23,911 nucleotides of DNA. Source: an uncultured Acidimicrobiales bacterium (GTDB lineage: Bacteria > Actinomycetota > Acidimicrobiia > Acidimicrobiales > UBA10347). The notes below the pieces were generated by a model. The model saw nothing but the letters and a program-made list of their open reading frames with translations, did not search any database and was not told where the DNA came from. A program made the position numbers and the translations under genes. Below, piece by piece: positions 15,099 through 23,516 of the stretch; positions within the stretch are counted from its first letter, which is position 1; each line of letters starts with the position of its first letter. The stretch is from NCBI GenBank assembly GCA_937942965.1, contig CALDGN010000306.1, forward strand, positions 1 through 23,911. Reading direction: 5' to 3'.

Positions 15099-16541
15099 GT
15101 GCACCTGGCCGAGGTCCTGGACGACCTTCGTAACGCTGGCTTCGAAGCCGAGGTCCGAAGCAGCGCCACCGACGGCACCCCCGGAACTGGGGTTACCGCA
15201 AACCTGACCGACGCCACGCACGACTCCCGCCAGGCAGCTCCGGGTGTGGTGTTCTGCGCGGTGCCGGGCGCAACCTTCGATGGTCATGACTTCGCCTCGA
15301 GCGCTGCGAACGCCGGGTCGACCACCCTGCTCGTCGACCGTTGGGTCGACGTCGACGCAACCCAGATCCGCGTCACCGATGTGCGAGCTGCAATGCCCGT
15401 CGTGGCATCAAGTGTGCATGGCAACCCAAGCCGTGAACTCGCCGTGTTCGGGATCACCGGCACGAATGGCAAGACCACGACGACGAACCTGCTGGCCTCG
15501 ATCCTTCGGACCGTCGGCTCCAACGTCGCCGTGATCGGAACCCTGTCCGGCTTGCACACGACGCCCGAGGCAACCGACTTCCAACGGCGCCTGCGCCAGG
15601 CCGTGACCAACGGCGTCGACGTCATCGCCGCCGAGATCTCATCGCACGCGCTCGAACAGCACCGGGCCGACTCGATCGAGTTCGCCGTCGCTGCGTTCTC
15701 GAACCTGACGCCCGACCACCTGGACTACCACCTCACGATGGAGTCCTACTTCGAGGCCAAGGCTCGACTCTTCGACGGCCGAGCAACCCACGAACTGATC
15801 AACGTCGACGACGAGTGGGGCGCACGGCTTGCCGCTGGTCGCTCTGATGCTCACACGCTCTCGCTCGACGATGTCCAGATCCTCGAAGCTGGCGCCACAG
15901 GAACGACCTTCGAGTGGCGCACCCACCAGGTTCACCTGCCGATCCCGGGCGACATGAATGTCGCCAACGCGCTCATGGCTGCCGAAGCGGCGTTGCTGCT
16001 CGGCGTCGATAGTGCTGCGATTGCGGCGGCGCTCGGCGAGACCCCGCAGGTGCCCGGCCGCATGGAACGAGTCGAAGCATCCGCCGCGGTCACCGCGATC
16101 GTCGACTACTCGCACACGCCCGACAGCATCGACCGTGCCCTCGCATCGATTCGCACGAGCTCGCCCGAGGCGTCGATCACCATCGTGTTTGGTTGCGGCG
16201 GCGATCGCGACCGCACCAAGCGTCCGCTCATGGGCGCCGCTGCCGAAGCGGGCGCCGACCTTGTCATCGTGACGAGCGACAACCCCCGGTCCGAAGATCC
16301 GCAGACGATCATCGACGAAGCCGTCGCCGGCATGGCGAACCCGACGGCTGCAATCGTCGAAGTCGACCGGCGTGCGGCAATCGCACTGGCAATCGAAGAA
16401 ACCCCAGCCGGCGGCGTCATCCTCATCGCAGGAAAAGGACACGAACGGACCCAGACGATCGGCGACGATGTGTTGCCGTTCGACGATGTGGCCGTCGCCC
16501 GAGAACTGCTCGAACTCGCCCCCGGAGCTTCCGCCCGATGA
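15099..16541 (+). CDS. murE: UDP-MurNAc-L-Ala-D-Glu:meso-diaminopimelate ligase
   Basis: MurE adds the third peptide residue to the cytoplasmic peptidoglycan precursor using ATP. The 480-residue protein has the P-loop GTNGKTT (residues 121-127, Lys125). The Mur ligase motif EISSHALEQHR and LTPDHLDYH follow, then VDYSHTPDSIDRAL and CGGDRDRTKRPLM. DNPR at 394-397, within TSDNPRSEDP, is the signature of meso-diaminopimelate specificity; lysine-adding enzymes differ there. GKGHE near the end is also typical. The GTG start lies two bases after the ftsI stop. Downstream it overlaps mraY directly as ATGA, although murF usually lies between these genes. Confidence 0.95.
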   Translation: MHLAEVLDDLRNAGFEAEVRSSATDGTPGTGVTANLTDATHDSRQAAPGVVFCAVPGATFDGHDFASSAANAGSTTLLVDRWVDVDATQIRVTDVRAAMPVVASSVHGNPSRELAVFGITGTNGKTTTTNLLASILRTVGSNVAVIGTLSGLHTTPEATDFQRRLRQAVTNGVDVIAAEISSHALEQHRADSIEFAVAAFSNLTPDHLDYHLTMESYFEAKARLFDGRATHELINVDDEWGARLAAGRSDAHTLSLDDVQILEAGATGTTFEWRTHQVHLPIPGDMNVANALMAAEAALLLGVDSAAIAAALGETPQVPGRMERVEASAAVTAIVDYSHTPDSIDRALASIRTSSPEASITIVFGCGGDRDRTKRPLMGAAAEAGADLVIVTSDNPRSEDPQTIIDEAVAGMANPTAAIVEVDRRAAIALAIEETPAGGVILIAGKGHERTQTIGDDVLPFDDVAVARELLELAPGASAR

Positions 16542-17575
16542 TTCGCCTCCTCCTTGCTACCGCCATCGGCCTGCTGATCTCGCTGTTCGGCACTCGTTAC
16601 TTGATCCACTGGCTGACCCAGCGAAGTGTGGCCCAGCCGATCCAAGACGACGGTGTGCAGATGCACCGCGAGACCAAGGCCGGCACGCCGACGATGGGTG
16701 GCATCGCGATCGTGCTTGCCATTGCAATCGCCTACGTGATCAGCGATCTCTACAACGGCATCTACACGCGCAGCGGCCTTTTGGTGCTGTTCGCGATCGT
16801 CGGTTCCGGTGTTGTTGGTTTCGCTGACGACTGGATCAAGGTCCGTCGGGAACGCAACCTCGGGTTGCGGGCTCGCACGAAGGCCACGGGTCAGCTCATC
16901 GTCGCGATCCTGTTTGCCGTCGGCATGGTCACGCTGACCGATGTCCACACCGAGGTCTCGTTCACCCGCTGGGACTCGATTGGCATCGACCTCGGTCCTA
17001 TCGGCTGGTGCATCTGGGCGGTGCTGCTCATCGTCGGCACGAGCAATGCAGTGAACCTGACCGATGGCCTCGACGGGCTCGCTGGCGGAGCGTCGCTGCT
17101 GGCCTATTCATGCTTCACCGCCATGGCGTTCTGGATGTTCGGCAACTTCGAGATCTACGACGTTCCCCACGCGCTTGATCTCGCGGTGATCGGCGCAGCA
17201 GCTGTTGGCGCGTGCGCCGGCTTCCTCTGGTGGAACGCAGCTCCCGCACAGATCTTCATGGGTGACACCGGCAGCCTCGCGCTCGGCACGGGCCTTGCTG
17301 CGCTGGCACTTGCGACGAACACCCATCTTCTGCTTCCGATCCTGGGCGCACTCTTCGTCGCTGAGACGCTCTCGGTCATGATCCAAGTTGCCGTGTTCAA
17401 GCGAACCGGCAAGCGCGTGTTCCGCATCGCTCCGATCCATCACCACTTCGAAATGCTCGGCTGGCCCGAGACGCGAGTCATCATTCGGTTCTGGCTGCTC
17501 GCCGGCTTCGCCGCCGCCATGGCACTCGGCCTGTTCTACGCCGACTTCCTGTCCATCCCGGGATCGGTGGGCTGA
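16538..17575 (+). CDS. mraY: Phospho-MurNAc-pentapeptide translocase MraY
   Basis: MraY transfers phospho-MurNAc-pentapeptide to undecaprenyl phosphate at the inner membrane face, forming lipid I. The 345-residue polytopic protein shows the family motifs in order: MHRETKAGTPTMGG, FADDWIKVRRERNLGLRAR, NAVNLTDGLDGLAGG (Asn170 onwards), WWNAAPAQIFMGDTGSLALG, and IAPIHHHFEMLGWPE with the three His at 301-303. About ten hydrophobic segments are visible. ATG 16538 overlaps the murE stop as ATGA. murD begins one base after the stop, so coupling continues. Confidence 0.96.
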   Translation: MIRLLLATAIGLLISLFGTRYLIHWLTQRSVAQPIQDDGVQMHRETKAGTPTMGGIAIVLAIAIAYVISDLYNGIYTRSGLLVLFAIVGSGVVGFADDWIKVRRERNLGLRARTKATGQLIVAILFAVGMVTLTDVHTEVSFTRWDSIGIDLGPIGWCIWAVLLIVGTSNAVNLTDGLDGLAGGASLLAYSCFTAMAFWMFGNFEIYDVPHALDLAVIGAAAVGACAGFLWWNAAPAQIFMGDTGSLALGTGLAALALATNTHLLLPILGALFVAETLSVMIQVAVFKRTGKRVFRIAPIHHHFEMLGWPETRVIIRFWLLAGFAAAMALGLFYADFLSIPGSVG

Positions 17576-17576
17576 C

Positions 17577-18893
17577 ATGAAGGCCGTCCTGATGGGCATG
17601 GGCGTGACCGGACGCGCCGTTGCTGACGCGCTGCTCGCACGCGGCCATGATGTCGTCGCGTTCGATGACCGCCCGAGCGACGACGTGCAAACCTGGGCCG
17701 CCGAAAATGACGTGTCCGTCATCATGCCTGGCGCCGACGAGGTCTCGACCGCGCTGGCCTCGGCCGACGTCGCTATTCCTGCGCCTGGACTGCCCGACAC
17801 GCATTCCTTCTTCGCCGATGCCGCATCCGCCGGCGTCGACATCGTCAGTGAGTTCGACCTCGCCGCCGAATGGGACTCGCGGCCGTGCGTTGCGGTTACT
17901 GGCACTGACGGCAAGACCACCGTCGTCAACCTCATCGACCAGATGCTTACGGCCAGCGGCGTCGCGAGTGCGATGGTCGGCAACACCGACACGCCCTGGG
18001 TGACCGCCATCGATGACGCCTCGACCGACGTGTTCGTCGTCGAAGCATCCTCGTTCCGACTTGCCCACAGCCGACGGTTCGCTCCGCAGGTCGCGGTCTG
18101 GCTGAACTTCGGTCCCGATCACCTCGACGCACACCGGTCTCTCGAGGACTACGAAGCCGCCAAGGCCTCAATCTTTGATCACGTCCCGAGCGATGGACTG
18201 GTAATCGCCAATCGCGACGACGAGATCGTGGCGCGCTACGCCGCCGCCGTCACCCACACCTCGGTCGAAACGTTCGGACTCGACGCAGGCACCCACGGCA
18301 TCGCCGAAGGCAACCTCGTCGTCGGCGGCGAACCGCTGCTCCCCGTCGAACACCTCGTCCGCTCGTTGCCGCACGACCAAGCGAACGCATTGGCTGCCTC
18401 GGCCGCAGCGCTGGCCATCGGCGCAACCCGAGACGGCGCCGCAACGGCGCTTCGCAACTTCGAAGGACTCGAGCACCGAGTCGAGTTCGTACTTGAACAC
18501 GACGGCGTTCGCTGGTTCAACGACTCCAAGGCCACCACGCCACACGCATCAGAAGCCGGATTATCCGGCTTCGACTCGGTCGTCCTCCTCGCCGGAGGCC
18601 GCAACAAGGGTCTGTCCTTCGACGGACTCGCGGCGCAAGGCCAACGTCTGCGCCATGTCGTCGCACTCGGCGAGTCGGCCGACCTCATCGTCGAGGTCTT
18701 CGACGGTGTTGCTCCGACGACGACAGCGACATCAATGTCTGAAGCCATCGAGCAGGCAGCTGCTGTCGTACAGCCGGGCGACGTCGTCCTGTTGTCGCCC
18801 GCATGCGCATCGTTCGACTGGTACCGCAACTACGGAGCACGGGGCGACGACTTCAAGCGCCTCGTCCGTGAACGATTCGAGGGGAATCGATGA
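17577..18893 (+). CDS. murD: UDP-MurNAc-L-alanine:D-glutamate ligase
   Basis: MurD adds D-glutamate to UDP-MurNAc-L-Ala. The 438-residue protein has an N-terminal Rossmann-like UDP-binding domain beginning KAVLMGMGVTGRAVADALL. The P-loop is GTDGKTT with Lys113, where GTNGKST/T is more common. EASSFRL replaces the usual SSFQL. FNDSKATTPHA and the C-terminal LSPACASFDWYRNYGARGDDF are clear MurD signatures. The ATG lies one base after the mraY stop, and the end overlaps ftsW as ATGA. Order and length are normal for a dcw cluster. Confidence 0.95.
   Translation: MKAVLMGMGVTGRAVADALLARGHDVVAFDDRPSDDVQTWAAENDVSVIMPGADEVSTALASADVAIPAPGLPDTHSFFADAASAGVDIVSEFDLAAEWDSRPCVAVTGTDGKTTVVNLIDQMLTASGVASAMVGNTDTPWVTAIDDASTDVFVVEASSFRLAHSRRFAPQVAVWLNFGPDHLDAHRSLEDYEAAKASIFDHVPSDGLVIANRDDEIVARYAAAVTHTSVETFGLDAGTHGIAEGNLVVGGEPLLPVEHLVRSLPHDQANALAASAAALAIGATRDGAATALRNFEGLEHRVEFVLEHDGVRWFNDSKATTPHASEAGLSGFDSVVLLAGGRNKGLSFDGLAAQGQRLRHVVALGESADLIVEVFDGVAPTTTATSMSEAIEQAAAVVQPGDVVLLSPACASFDWYRNYGARGDDFKRLVRERFEGNR
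18879..18889 (+). promoter_or_regulatory. ftsW ribosome binding site
   Basis: GAGGGGAATCG precedes ATG 18890 and lies within the end of murD. Almost the same sequence (GAGGGGAATC, 22528-22537) precedes the ftsQ start. Both sites are stronger than those at neighbouring overlap junctions, which would help these divisome genes to be translated well. Confidence 0.6.
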
Positions 18894-20101
18894 CTGCTAC
18901 GCGAACCGGACGCCGGGCCCAGACCCGAAGTTCTGCAAACCGCGCCAAGGGCCGGTCCACGTCAACGCGTTGGTGGACCCCGCTCCGCAACCCGAGCGTC
19001 GTGCCGGGTCGCCGGACCGTCGAGTTCGCTGGTCTGCTGGTGCTGACCCTTGCGCTCACCTTCATTGGCCTGATGATGGTGCTGTCCGCATCGGCCGTCA
19101 CCGGTCTCGACGATGCCGGCAGCCCCTGGTTCTACCTGCAGCGCCAAGGCATGTGGGCCGCCATTGGCCTCGCCGTGATGATGGTCGTCATGCGCCTGGA
19201 CTATCGAGACCTGGCCAAGATGTCGCCCGTACTCCTCGTGGTCACCCTGGCGTTGCTGCTCTTGGTGCTCATCCCATCGGTCGGCGTGTCGGCCAACGGT
19301 GCCCGACGCTGGTTGAGCTTCGGACCGTTCACGCTCCAGCCATCTGAATTCGCCAAGCTGAGCCTGACGCTGTTCGTCGCCGATCTGCTCGCACGCCGCT
19401 CGCATCTGGCGCATGACAACCGCCAAGTCCTCGCACCGGTGCTCGCGCTCGCCCTCGGCATGGCTGCACTCGTCCTGCTCCAACCGAGCCAGGGCACGGC
19501 GACCATCCTCGTCGCGATCGCCATGATCCTGCTGTTCCTCGGCGGTGTTTCGATCTGGTCACTCGGCACGGTCACCATCGGCCTCAGCGGCGCCTTCGTT
19601 GCGCTCGCTGTACTCACCCCATATCGCCGAGCCCGCCTGAACGTCTGGGGTGATCCCTTCATCGACCCCGAAGGTGCCGGCTACCAAACCGTGCAGTCTC
19701 TTGTCGGCGTCGCATCGGGAGGCATCGACGGCGTCGGCCTCGGCGAAGGTCGAGCGAAGTGGGGCTTCTTGCCGTTCGCCCACACCGACTTCATCTTTAG
19801 CGTCGTGGCCGAGGAGCTCGGCTTCATCGGCGGCGTGGCCCTCGTCATGTTCTTCGTCCTGCTCGTCGGGTTTGGTCTGCGCGTGGCGTTCAAGGCCCCT
19901 GACCGGCTCGGCATGATGCTGGCCGCTGGCATCACCACAGCGATCGCCATGCAGGCCTTTATCAACATTGGAGCGACCATCAACATGTTGCCGATCAGTG
20001 GCGTGACGCTGCCGTTCGTCTCGATGGGTGGCTCATCACTTGTCGTGAACCTGGCGGCGATGGGCGTCGTGCTCAACGTCTCAAGACATACCGAAGGCTG
20101 A
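18890..20101 (+). CDS. ftsW: Septal peptidoglycan glycosyltransferase FtsW (SEDS family)
   Basis: FtsW polymerises lipid II glycan strands at the septum with FtsI. The 403-residue protein has a basic N-terminal tail of about 45 residues and about ten transmembrane helices. GARRWLSFGPFTLQPSEFAKL and the extracellular loop through SGGIDGVGLGEGRAKWGFLPFAHTDFIF are clear. Asp300 in HTDFIF matches the catalytic Asp of this family (Asp297 of E. coli FtsW). GVTLPFVSMGGSSL near the C-terminus is conserved. Two variations stand out: PSQGT (199-203) where PDLGT or PDMGT is usual, and LPF in place of LPE before AHTDF. ATGA overlaps murD. The murC-murB gene starts four bases after the stop, with no murG. 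Confidence 0.95.
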   Translation: MTATRTGRRAQTRSSANRAKGRSTSTRWWTPLRNPSVVPGRRTVEFAGLLVLTLALTFIGLMMVLSASAVTGLDDAGSPWFYLQRQGMWAAIGLAVMMVVMRLDYRDLAKMSPVLLVVTLALLLLVLIPSVGVSANGARRWLSFGPFTLQPSEFAKLSLTLFVADLLARRSHLAHDNRQVLAPVLALALGMAALVLLQPSQGTATILVAIAMILLFLGGVSIWSLGTVTIGLSGAFVALAVLTPYRRARLNVWGDPFIDPEGAGYQTVQSLVGVASGGIDGVGLGEGRAKWGFLPFAHTDFIFSVVAEELGFIGGVALVMFFVLLVGFGLRVAFKAPDRLGMMLAAGITTAIAMQAFINIGATINMLPISGVTLPFVSMGGSSLVVNLAAMGVVLNVSRHTEG

Positions 20102-20105
20102 CCAC

Positions 20106-22541
20106 GTGCCCGGCGAGATCGACGCGCTCCGACCGACGGTTCGTGTCTTCGATCTGACGCGCCCACAACGCGTCCATATCCTTGGCATCGGCGGCGCCGG
20201 TATGCGAGCCATCGCTCGCGTCTTGCTTGCGATGGGCCATGCCGTCAGCGGCACGGACCGAGCTGCTTCGACGCATGTTGATGCGCTCGTCCAGCTCGGA
20301 GCAACCGTGCAGATCGGCCATGATCATCCGTTGCCGCCGGTCGACGTCGTCACCCGCTCAACCGCAGTGCCCGACGACAACCCCGAAGTGCTCGCCGCTC
20401 GGGCCGATGGCATCGCTGTTCTGGCGCGGGCCGAGATGCTCACCGCGATCAGCGCGGCACAGCCCTCGATATTGGTCGCGGGTACGCATGGCAAGACGAC
20501 GACGTCGTCGATGCTCGCCGTGGTGCTCGACGCGGCCGGACGCAACCCGTCGTTCATCATCGGGTCCGATGTCGCATGGTTCGAGACCGGTGCACGGTGG
20601 ATGCCAGAGACCGAGATGGTCATCGAAGCCGACGAGAGCGACGGCACGTTCCTGGCGTTGCAGGGAGCGCACGCCATCGTCACGTCGCTCGATCCCGATC
20701 ACCTCGAGTACTACGGGTCACAGGAGAACCTCGACGCTGCGTTCGTCGCGTTCGTCGACGGCATCGACGGTGTCACTGCCGTCTGTATCGATGACGCCGA
20801 CACTGGCCCGCTGATCGAGCTGCCCGGCGTTGTCACCTATGGCACCCACGCCGATGCCGACCTTCGCATCTCCAATATCACTGTCGACCGGCTGACGACG
20901 CACATGGAACTGTCGTGGCGCGGCGAGCCACTCGGCCGATTCAGCGTCGGGCTCCCGGGTCACCACAATGCACTCAACGCCGCAGGTGCTGCCGCAGTCG
21001 CACTGTCGCTCGACGTCGCTGTTGATGCGGTGCGCGACGGCCTGAGCGGCTTCGACGGTGTGGCCCGCCGATTCGAACAACGGGGCCGCGCTGGGGGAGT
21101 CACGTTCGTCGATGACTACGCCCACCTCCCCGCGGAAGTCGAAGCGGCCATTTCAACGGCTGCAGCAGGCGGCTGGTCACGGGTGGTCGCCGCCTACCAG
21201 CCCCATCGCTATTCGCGGACACAGGCCCTCGGCCACACGTTCGCCAAGTCGTTCGGCGGTGTCGATCACCTGGTGCTGGCTGGCATCTATCCCTCGGGTG
21301 AAGAGCCACGCGAAGGCGTGACTGGTCGGATCCTGTTCGACGCCGTCACCGAGGCAACCCCCGAACTGTCGGTTACCTATGGTGAGACGCTCGACGACGT
21401 CGCTCGGGCCCTCGCTGCCGAACTGCGTCCAGGCGACTTATGCCTCACGCTTGGTGCCGGCGACCTGACCAATGTCCCCACCCGGCTCATCGCGCTACGC
21501 CACGCCACGTGGGCCGCTGAGCTCGACGCCTCGCTCATCGCAAGCACGGTCACGGTCAACGAGCCGCTCGGTCCTCGGACGACGTATCGCGTCGGGGGAG
21601 CAGCGCGCACCTTTGTCGATGTCACCAACGCTGCCGATCTCGAAACCGTCGCATCGCTTACCCGCAAGATCGACGAGCCGGTCCTCGTCGTCGGACGCGG
21701 CTCCAACCTGCTCGTCGCCGACGCTGGCTTCGATGGTGTGGCCATCGCGCTCTCCGGCGAGTTCGAACAGGTCTCGATCGACAGCAACGTCGTTGTCGCA
21801 GGCGCCGCCGTCCCGTTGCCCGCTCTCGCTCGACAAACCGTCGCCGCTGGTCTCGCTGGCTTCGAATGGGCCGTCGGTGTTCCTGGCAGTATTGGCGGAG
21901 CGATCGCGATGAATGCGGGAGGCCACGGGTCGGACATGGCGGCATCGGTCATCAGCGCCCGCGTGCTCGACTCGTCGACCGGCGACATCGAAACGTGGGA
22001 CCCGGAACGTCTCGCCTTCGCCTATCGAGGGTCGGCAATCGAACCTCATCACCTCGTGATCGATGCAACCCTGCAGCTCGAACCAGGCGACGCCGATGCC
22101 GGTGCCCGGCTCTTGAGCGAGATCGTGCATTGGCGTCGCGAGCACCAACCAGGTGGTCAGAACGCCGGCTCTGTATTCACCAACCCTGATGGAGACAGTG
22201 CTGGCCGGCTCATCGATGCAGCCGGCGGCAAAGGGCTTCGCGTCGGCACCGCCGAGATCAGCACGAAGCACGCCAACTTCATCCAAGCCGACGTCGATGG
22301 ATCCGCCGACGATGTGTTCGCCGTCATGCGAGCTGCGGCCCAACTCGTCGAAGAATCGACGGGTGTGCAACTGCATGCCGAGACCCGCCTGGTCGGGTTT
22401 CCCCCATTGCGGTCCTCCCGCAGAAGCGTTGGGCCCGCGACAATGTCGGGCGACGCACCGTCCATTGAACGAAGCGATCCGGCCGGCGGCGGCCCAGGAT
22501 CGCCCAGCACCGAGTCCATCGCAGACCGAGGGGAATCGTGA
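20106..22541 (+). CDS. Bifunctional MurC-MurB fusion (UDP-MurNAc:L-Ala ligase / UDP-GlcNAc-enolpyruvate reductase)
   Basis: The 811-residue frame joins two enzymes. Residues 1 to about 465 are MurC: HILGIGGAGMRAIARVL, the P-loop GTHGKTTTS with Lys130, EADESDGTFL, LDPDHLEYYG, YQPHRYSRT and LGAGDLTNVP. After a short linker, residues about 483-765 are MurB: RTTYRVGGAA, GRGSNLLV, GVPGSIGGAIAMNAGG, NAGSVFTNP with the proton-donor Ser689, GRLIDAAGGKGLRVG, and the C-terminal Glu759 in HAETRLVG. Both active sites look intact. MurB makes UDP-MurNAc and MurC adds L-alanine to it, so consecutive steps share one chain. A Ser/Pro/Gly tail of about 45 residues follows. GTG 20106 lies four bases after ftsW. 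The 3' end overlaps ftsQ as GTGA. Confidence 0.95.
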   Translation: MPGEIDALRPTVRVFDLTRPQRVHILGIGGAGMRAIARVLLAMGHAVSGTDRAASTHVDALVQLGATVQIGHDHPLPPVDVVTRSTAVPDDNPEVLAARADGIAVLARAEMLTAISAAQPSILVAGTHGKTTTSSMLAVVLDAAGRNPSFIIGSDVAWFETGARWMPETEMVIEADESDGTFLALQGAHAIVTSLDPDHLEYYGSQENLDAAFVAFVDGIDGVTAVCIDDADTGPLIELPGVVTYGTHADADLRISNITVDRLTTHMELSWRGEPLGRFSVGLPGHHNALNAAGAAAVALSLDVAVDAVRDGLSGFDGVARRFEQRGRAGGVTFVDDYAHLPAEVEAAISTAAAGGWSRVVAAYQPHRYSRTQALGHTFAKSFGGVDHLVLAGIYPSGEEPREGVTGRILFDAVTEATPELSVTYGETLDDVARALAAELRPGDLCLTLGAGDLTNVPTRLIALRHATWAAELDASLIASTVTVNEPLGPRTTYRVGGAARTFVDVTNAADLETVASLTRKIDEPVLVVGRGSNLLVADAGFDGVAIALSGEFEQVSIDSNVVVAGAAVPLPALARQTVAAGLAGFEWAVGVPGSIGGAIAMNAGGHGSDMAASVISARVLDSSTGDIETWDPERLAFAYRGSAIEPHHLVIDATLQLEPGDADAGARLLSEIVHWRREHQPGGQNAGSVFTNPDGDSAGRLIDAAGGKGLRVGTAEISTKHANFIQADVDGSADDVFAVMRAAAQLVEESTGVQLHAETRLVGFPPLRSSRRSVGPATMSGDAPSIERSDPAGGGPGSPSTESIADRGES

Positions 22542-23314
22542 CCGCATCGACAACTGCTCTCGCGCATCCGCGAATTCGAGAGCGCCTCGAGGCCGTCGAG
22601 GATGAACAGATCCGCCGACGAGTCCGCAAATACATCGCGCTCGGCGTGCTCGCGTTTCTGGCCTTCATCGCCTTTGGCGTCACCCGCAGCCCGCTCCTCG
22701 ATGTCGATGAAGTCCGCGTCATCGGAGCGACGACGACCGGCCCGAACGCGTTGCGCGCCGTTGCCGGTATCGAGCCTGGAGCGCCGCTCGTTGGACTCGA
22801 TCTCGAATCCGCTGAACGTCGGTTGATGGCCCTCCCCGAAGTCGCTTCGGTGTCCTCGGCCCGGACCTGGGACGGACTGGTCACCCTCGAAGTTGTCGAG
22901 CGCCGGCGAGTCGCGAACATCACCACAACCGACGGCACGCTCGTCGTCGCCGACGATGGCATGGTCGTCGCGGTTGCTGATGACATCGATCCGATGTTGC
23001 CCTCGATTGCGGGCGCGATGTTCACGACCCCGGTCGGCGCAATGGTCCCGGTCGAACTCAACGACGGCCTCGCTACGGCCGCGGCATTGCCAAGCGATAT
23101 CGCTCGTGTCACCGACCACATTCGAGTGCGCTCCGACACGGTGTCCTTGGTCTTTGTCGGCGGCGGCATTGCCGAGATGGGTGACGCTCGCGAGCTCGAA
23201 GCGAAGTTCGATGCGCTCCGAGCGTTCATCGCTCAGGTCAATTTGGGCTGTCTCGAGAGCCTCGATGTGCGTGCTCCGGGCGTACCCGTGCTGGCCCGGA
23301 GTACCGGATGCTGA
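22538..23314 (+). CDS. ftsQ: Cell division protein FtsQ (POTRA domain)
   Basis: FtsQ is a single-pass membrane protein that recruits the FtsL-FtsB complex and helps activate FtsWI. The 258-residue protein has a cytoplasmic tail of about 30 residues, one transmembrane helix (about 32-48, YIALGVLAFLAFIAFGV) and a POTRA domain beginning LLDVDEVRVIGATTTG. The POTRA domain includes GAPLVGLDLESAERRLMALPEVASVSSARTW and EVVERRRVANI. The rest is an FtsQ-type beta domain ending LESLDVRAPGVPVL. GTG 22538 overlaps the murC-murB stop as GTGA and has the GAGGGGAATC site immediately upstream. Unlike earlier junctions, a 202-nt gap separates it from ftsZ. Confidence 0.92.
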   Translation: MTASTTALAHPRIRERLEAVEDEQIRRRVRKYIALGVLAFLAFIAFGVTRSPLLDVDEVRVIGATTTGPNALRAVAGIEPGAPLVGLDLESAERRLMALPEVASVSSARTWDGLVTLEVVERRRVANITTTDGTLVVADDGMVVAVADDIDPMLPSIAGAMFTTPVGAMVPVELNDGLATAAALPSDIARVTDHIRVRSDTVSLVFVGGGIAEMGDARELEAKFDALRAFIAQVNLGCLESLDVRAPGVPVLARSTGC

Positions 23315-23356
23315 CGATCACCGTTTCGAAGAATTCGCAGCAGAATGCGGAAAACC

Positions 23357-23385
23357 TTGACCTCTGTGGCCACACTGGCCACACT
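23357..23385 (+). promoter_or_regulatory. Candidate distal ftsZ promoter with tandem repeats
   Basis: TTGACC (23357-23362), a 17-bp spacer and CACACT (23380-23385) resemble a promoter with a weak -10. The spacer and -10 contain two perfect copies of GGCCACACT (23368-23376 and 23377-23385) and the palindrome TGTGGCCACA (23365-23374). GACAC follows at 23386-23390; this 5-mer is the core of known WhiA sites, but one 5-mer is weak evidence. Confidence 0.4.
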
Positions 23386-23407
23386 GACACCACGAAATCT
23401 CTACCTC

Positions 23408-23460
23408 AGGTTCAACAATCAAAGTCTCAACCAGTGGTTGAGGGTTGGCAGATTGAACCT
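23408..23460. repeat. Nested inverted repeats upstream of ftsZ
   Basis: An inner perfect palindrome, CTCAACCA-G-TGGTTGAG (23426-23442), sits inside outer arms AGGTTCAA (23408-23415) and TTGAACCT (23453-23460). A second TTGAAC follows at 23465-23470. The elements could be operator half-sites or fold as a hairpin in a transcript from the distal promoter. Confidence 0.6.
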
Positions 23461-23480
23461 CTACTTGAACTTGTGAGCAG

Positions 23481-23486
23481 TACACT
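23481..23486 (+). promoter_or_regulatory. Candidate proximal ftsZ promoter -10 element
   Basis: TACACT matches TANNNT. Transcription would start near 23493 and leave a leader of about 24 nt with a GGAG ribosome binding site at 23508-23511. No TTG-type -35 lies 16-18 bp upstream; the inverted-repeat region occupies that position. Confidence 0.4.
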
Positions 23487-23516
23487 CCCAAGATCATCCG
23501 TGCGAATGGAGCACCA

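Noticed and set aside
23386..23390. GACAC as a WhiA binding site upstream of ftsZ
   Set aside because: A single 5-base match occurs often by chance, and no WhiA gene or second site supports it within the window.
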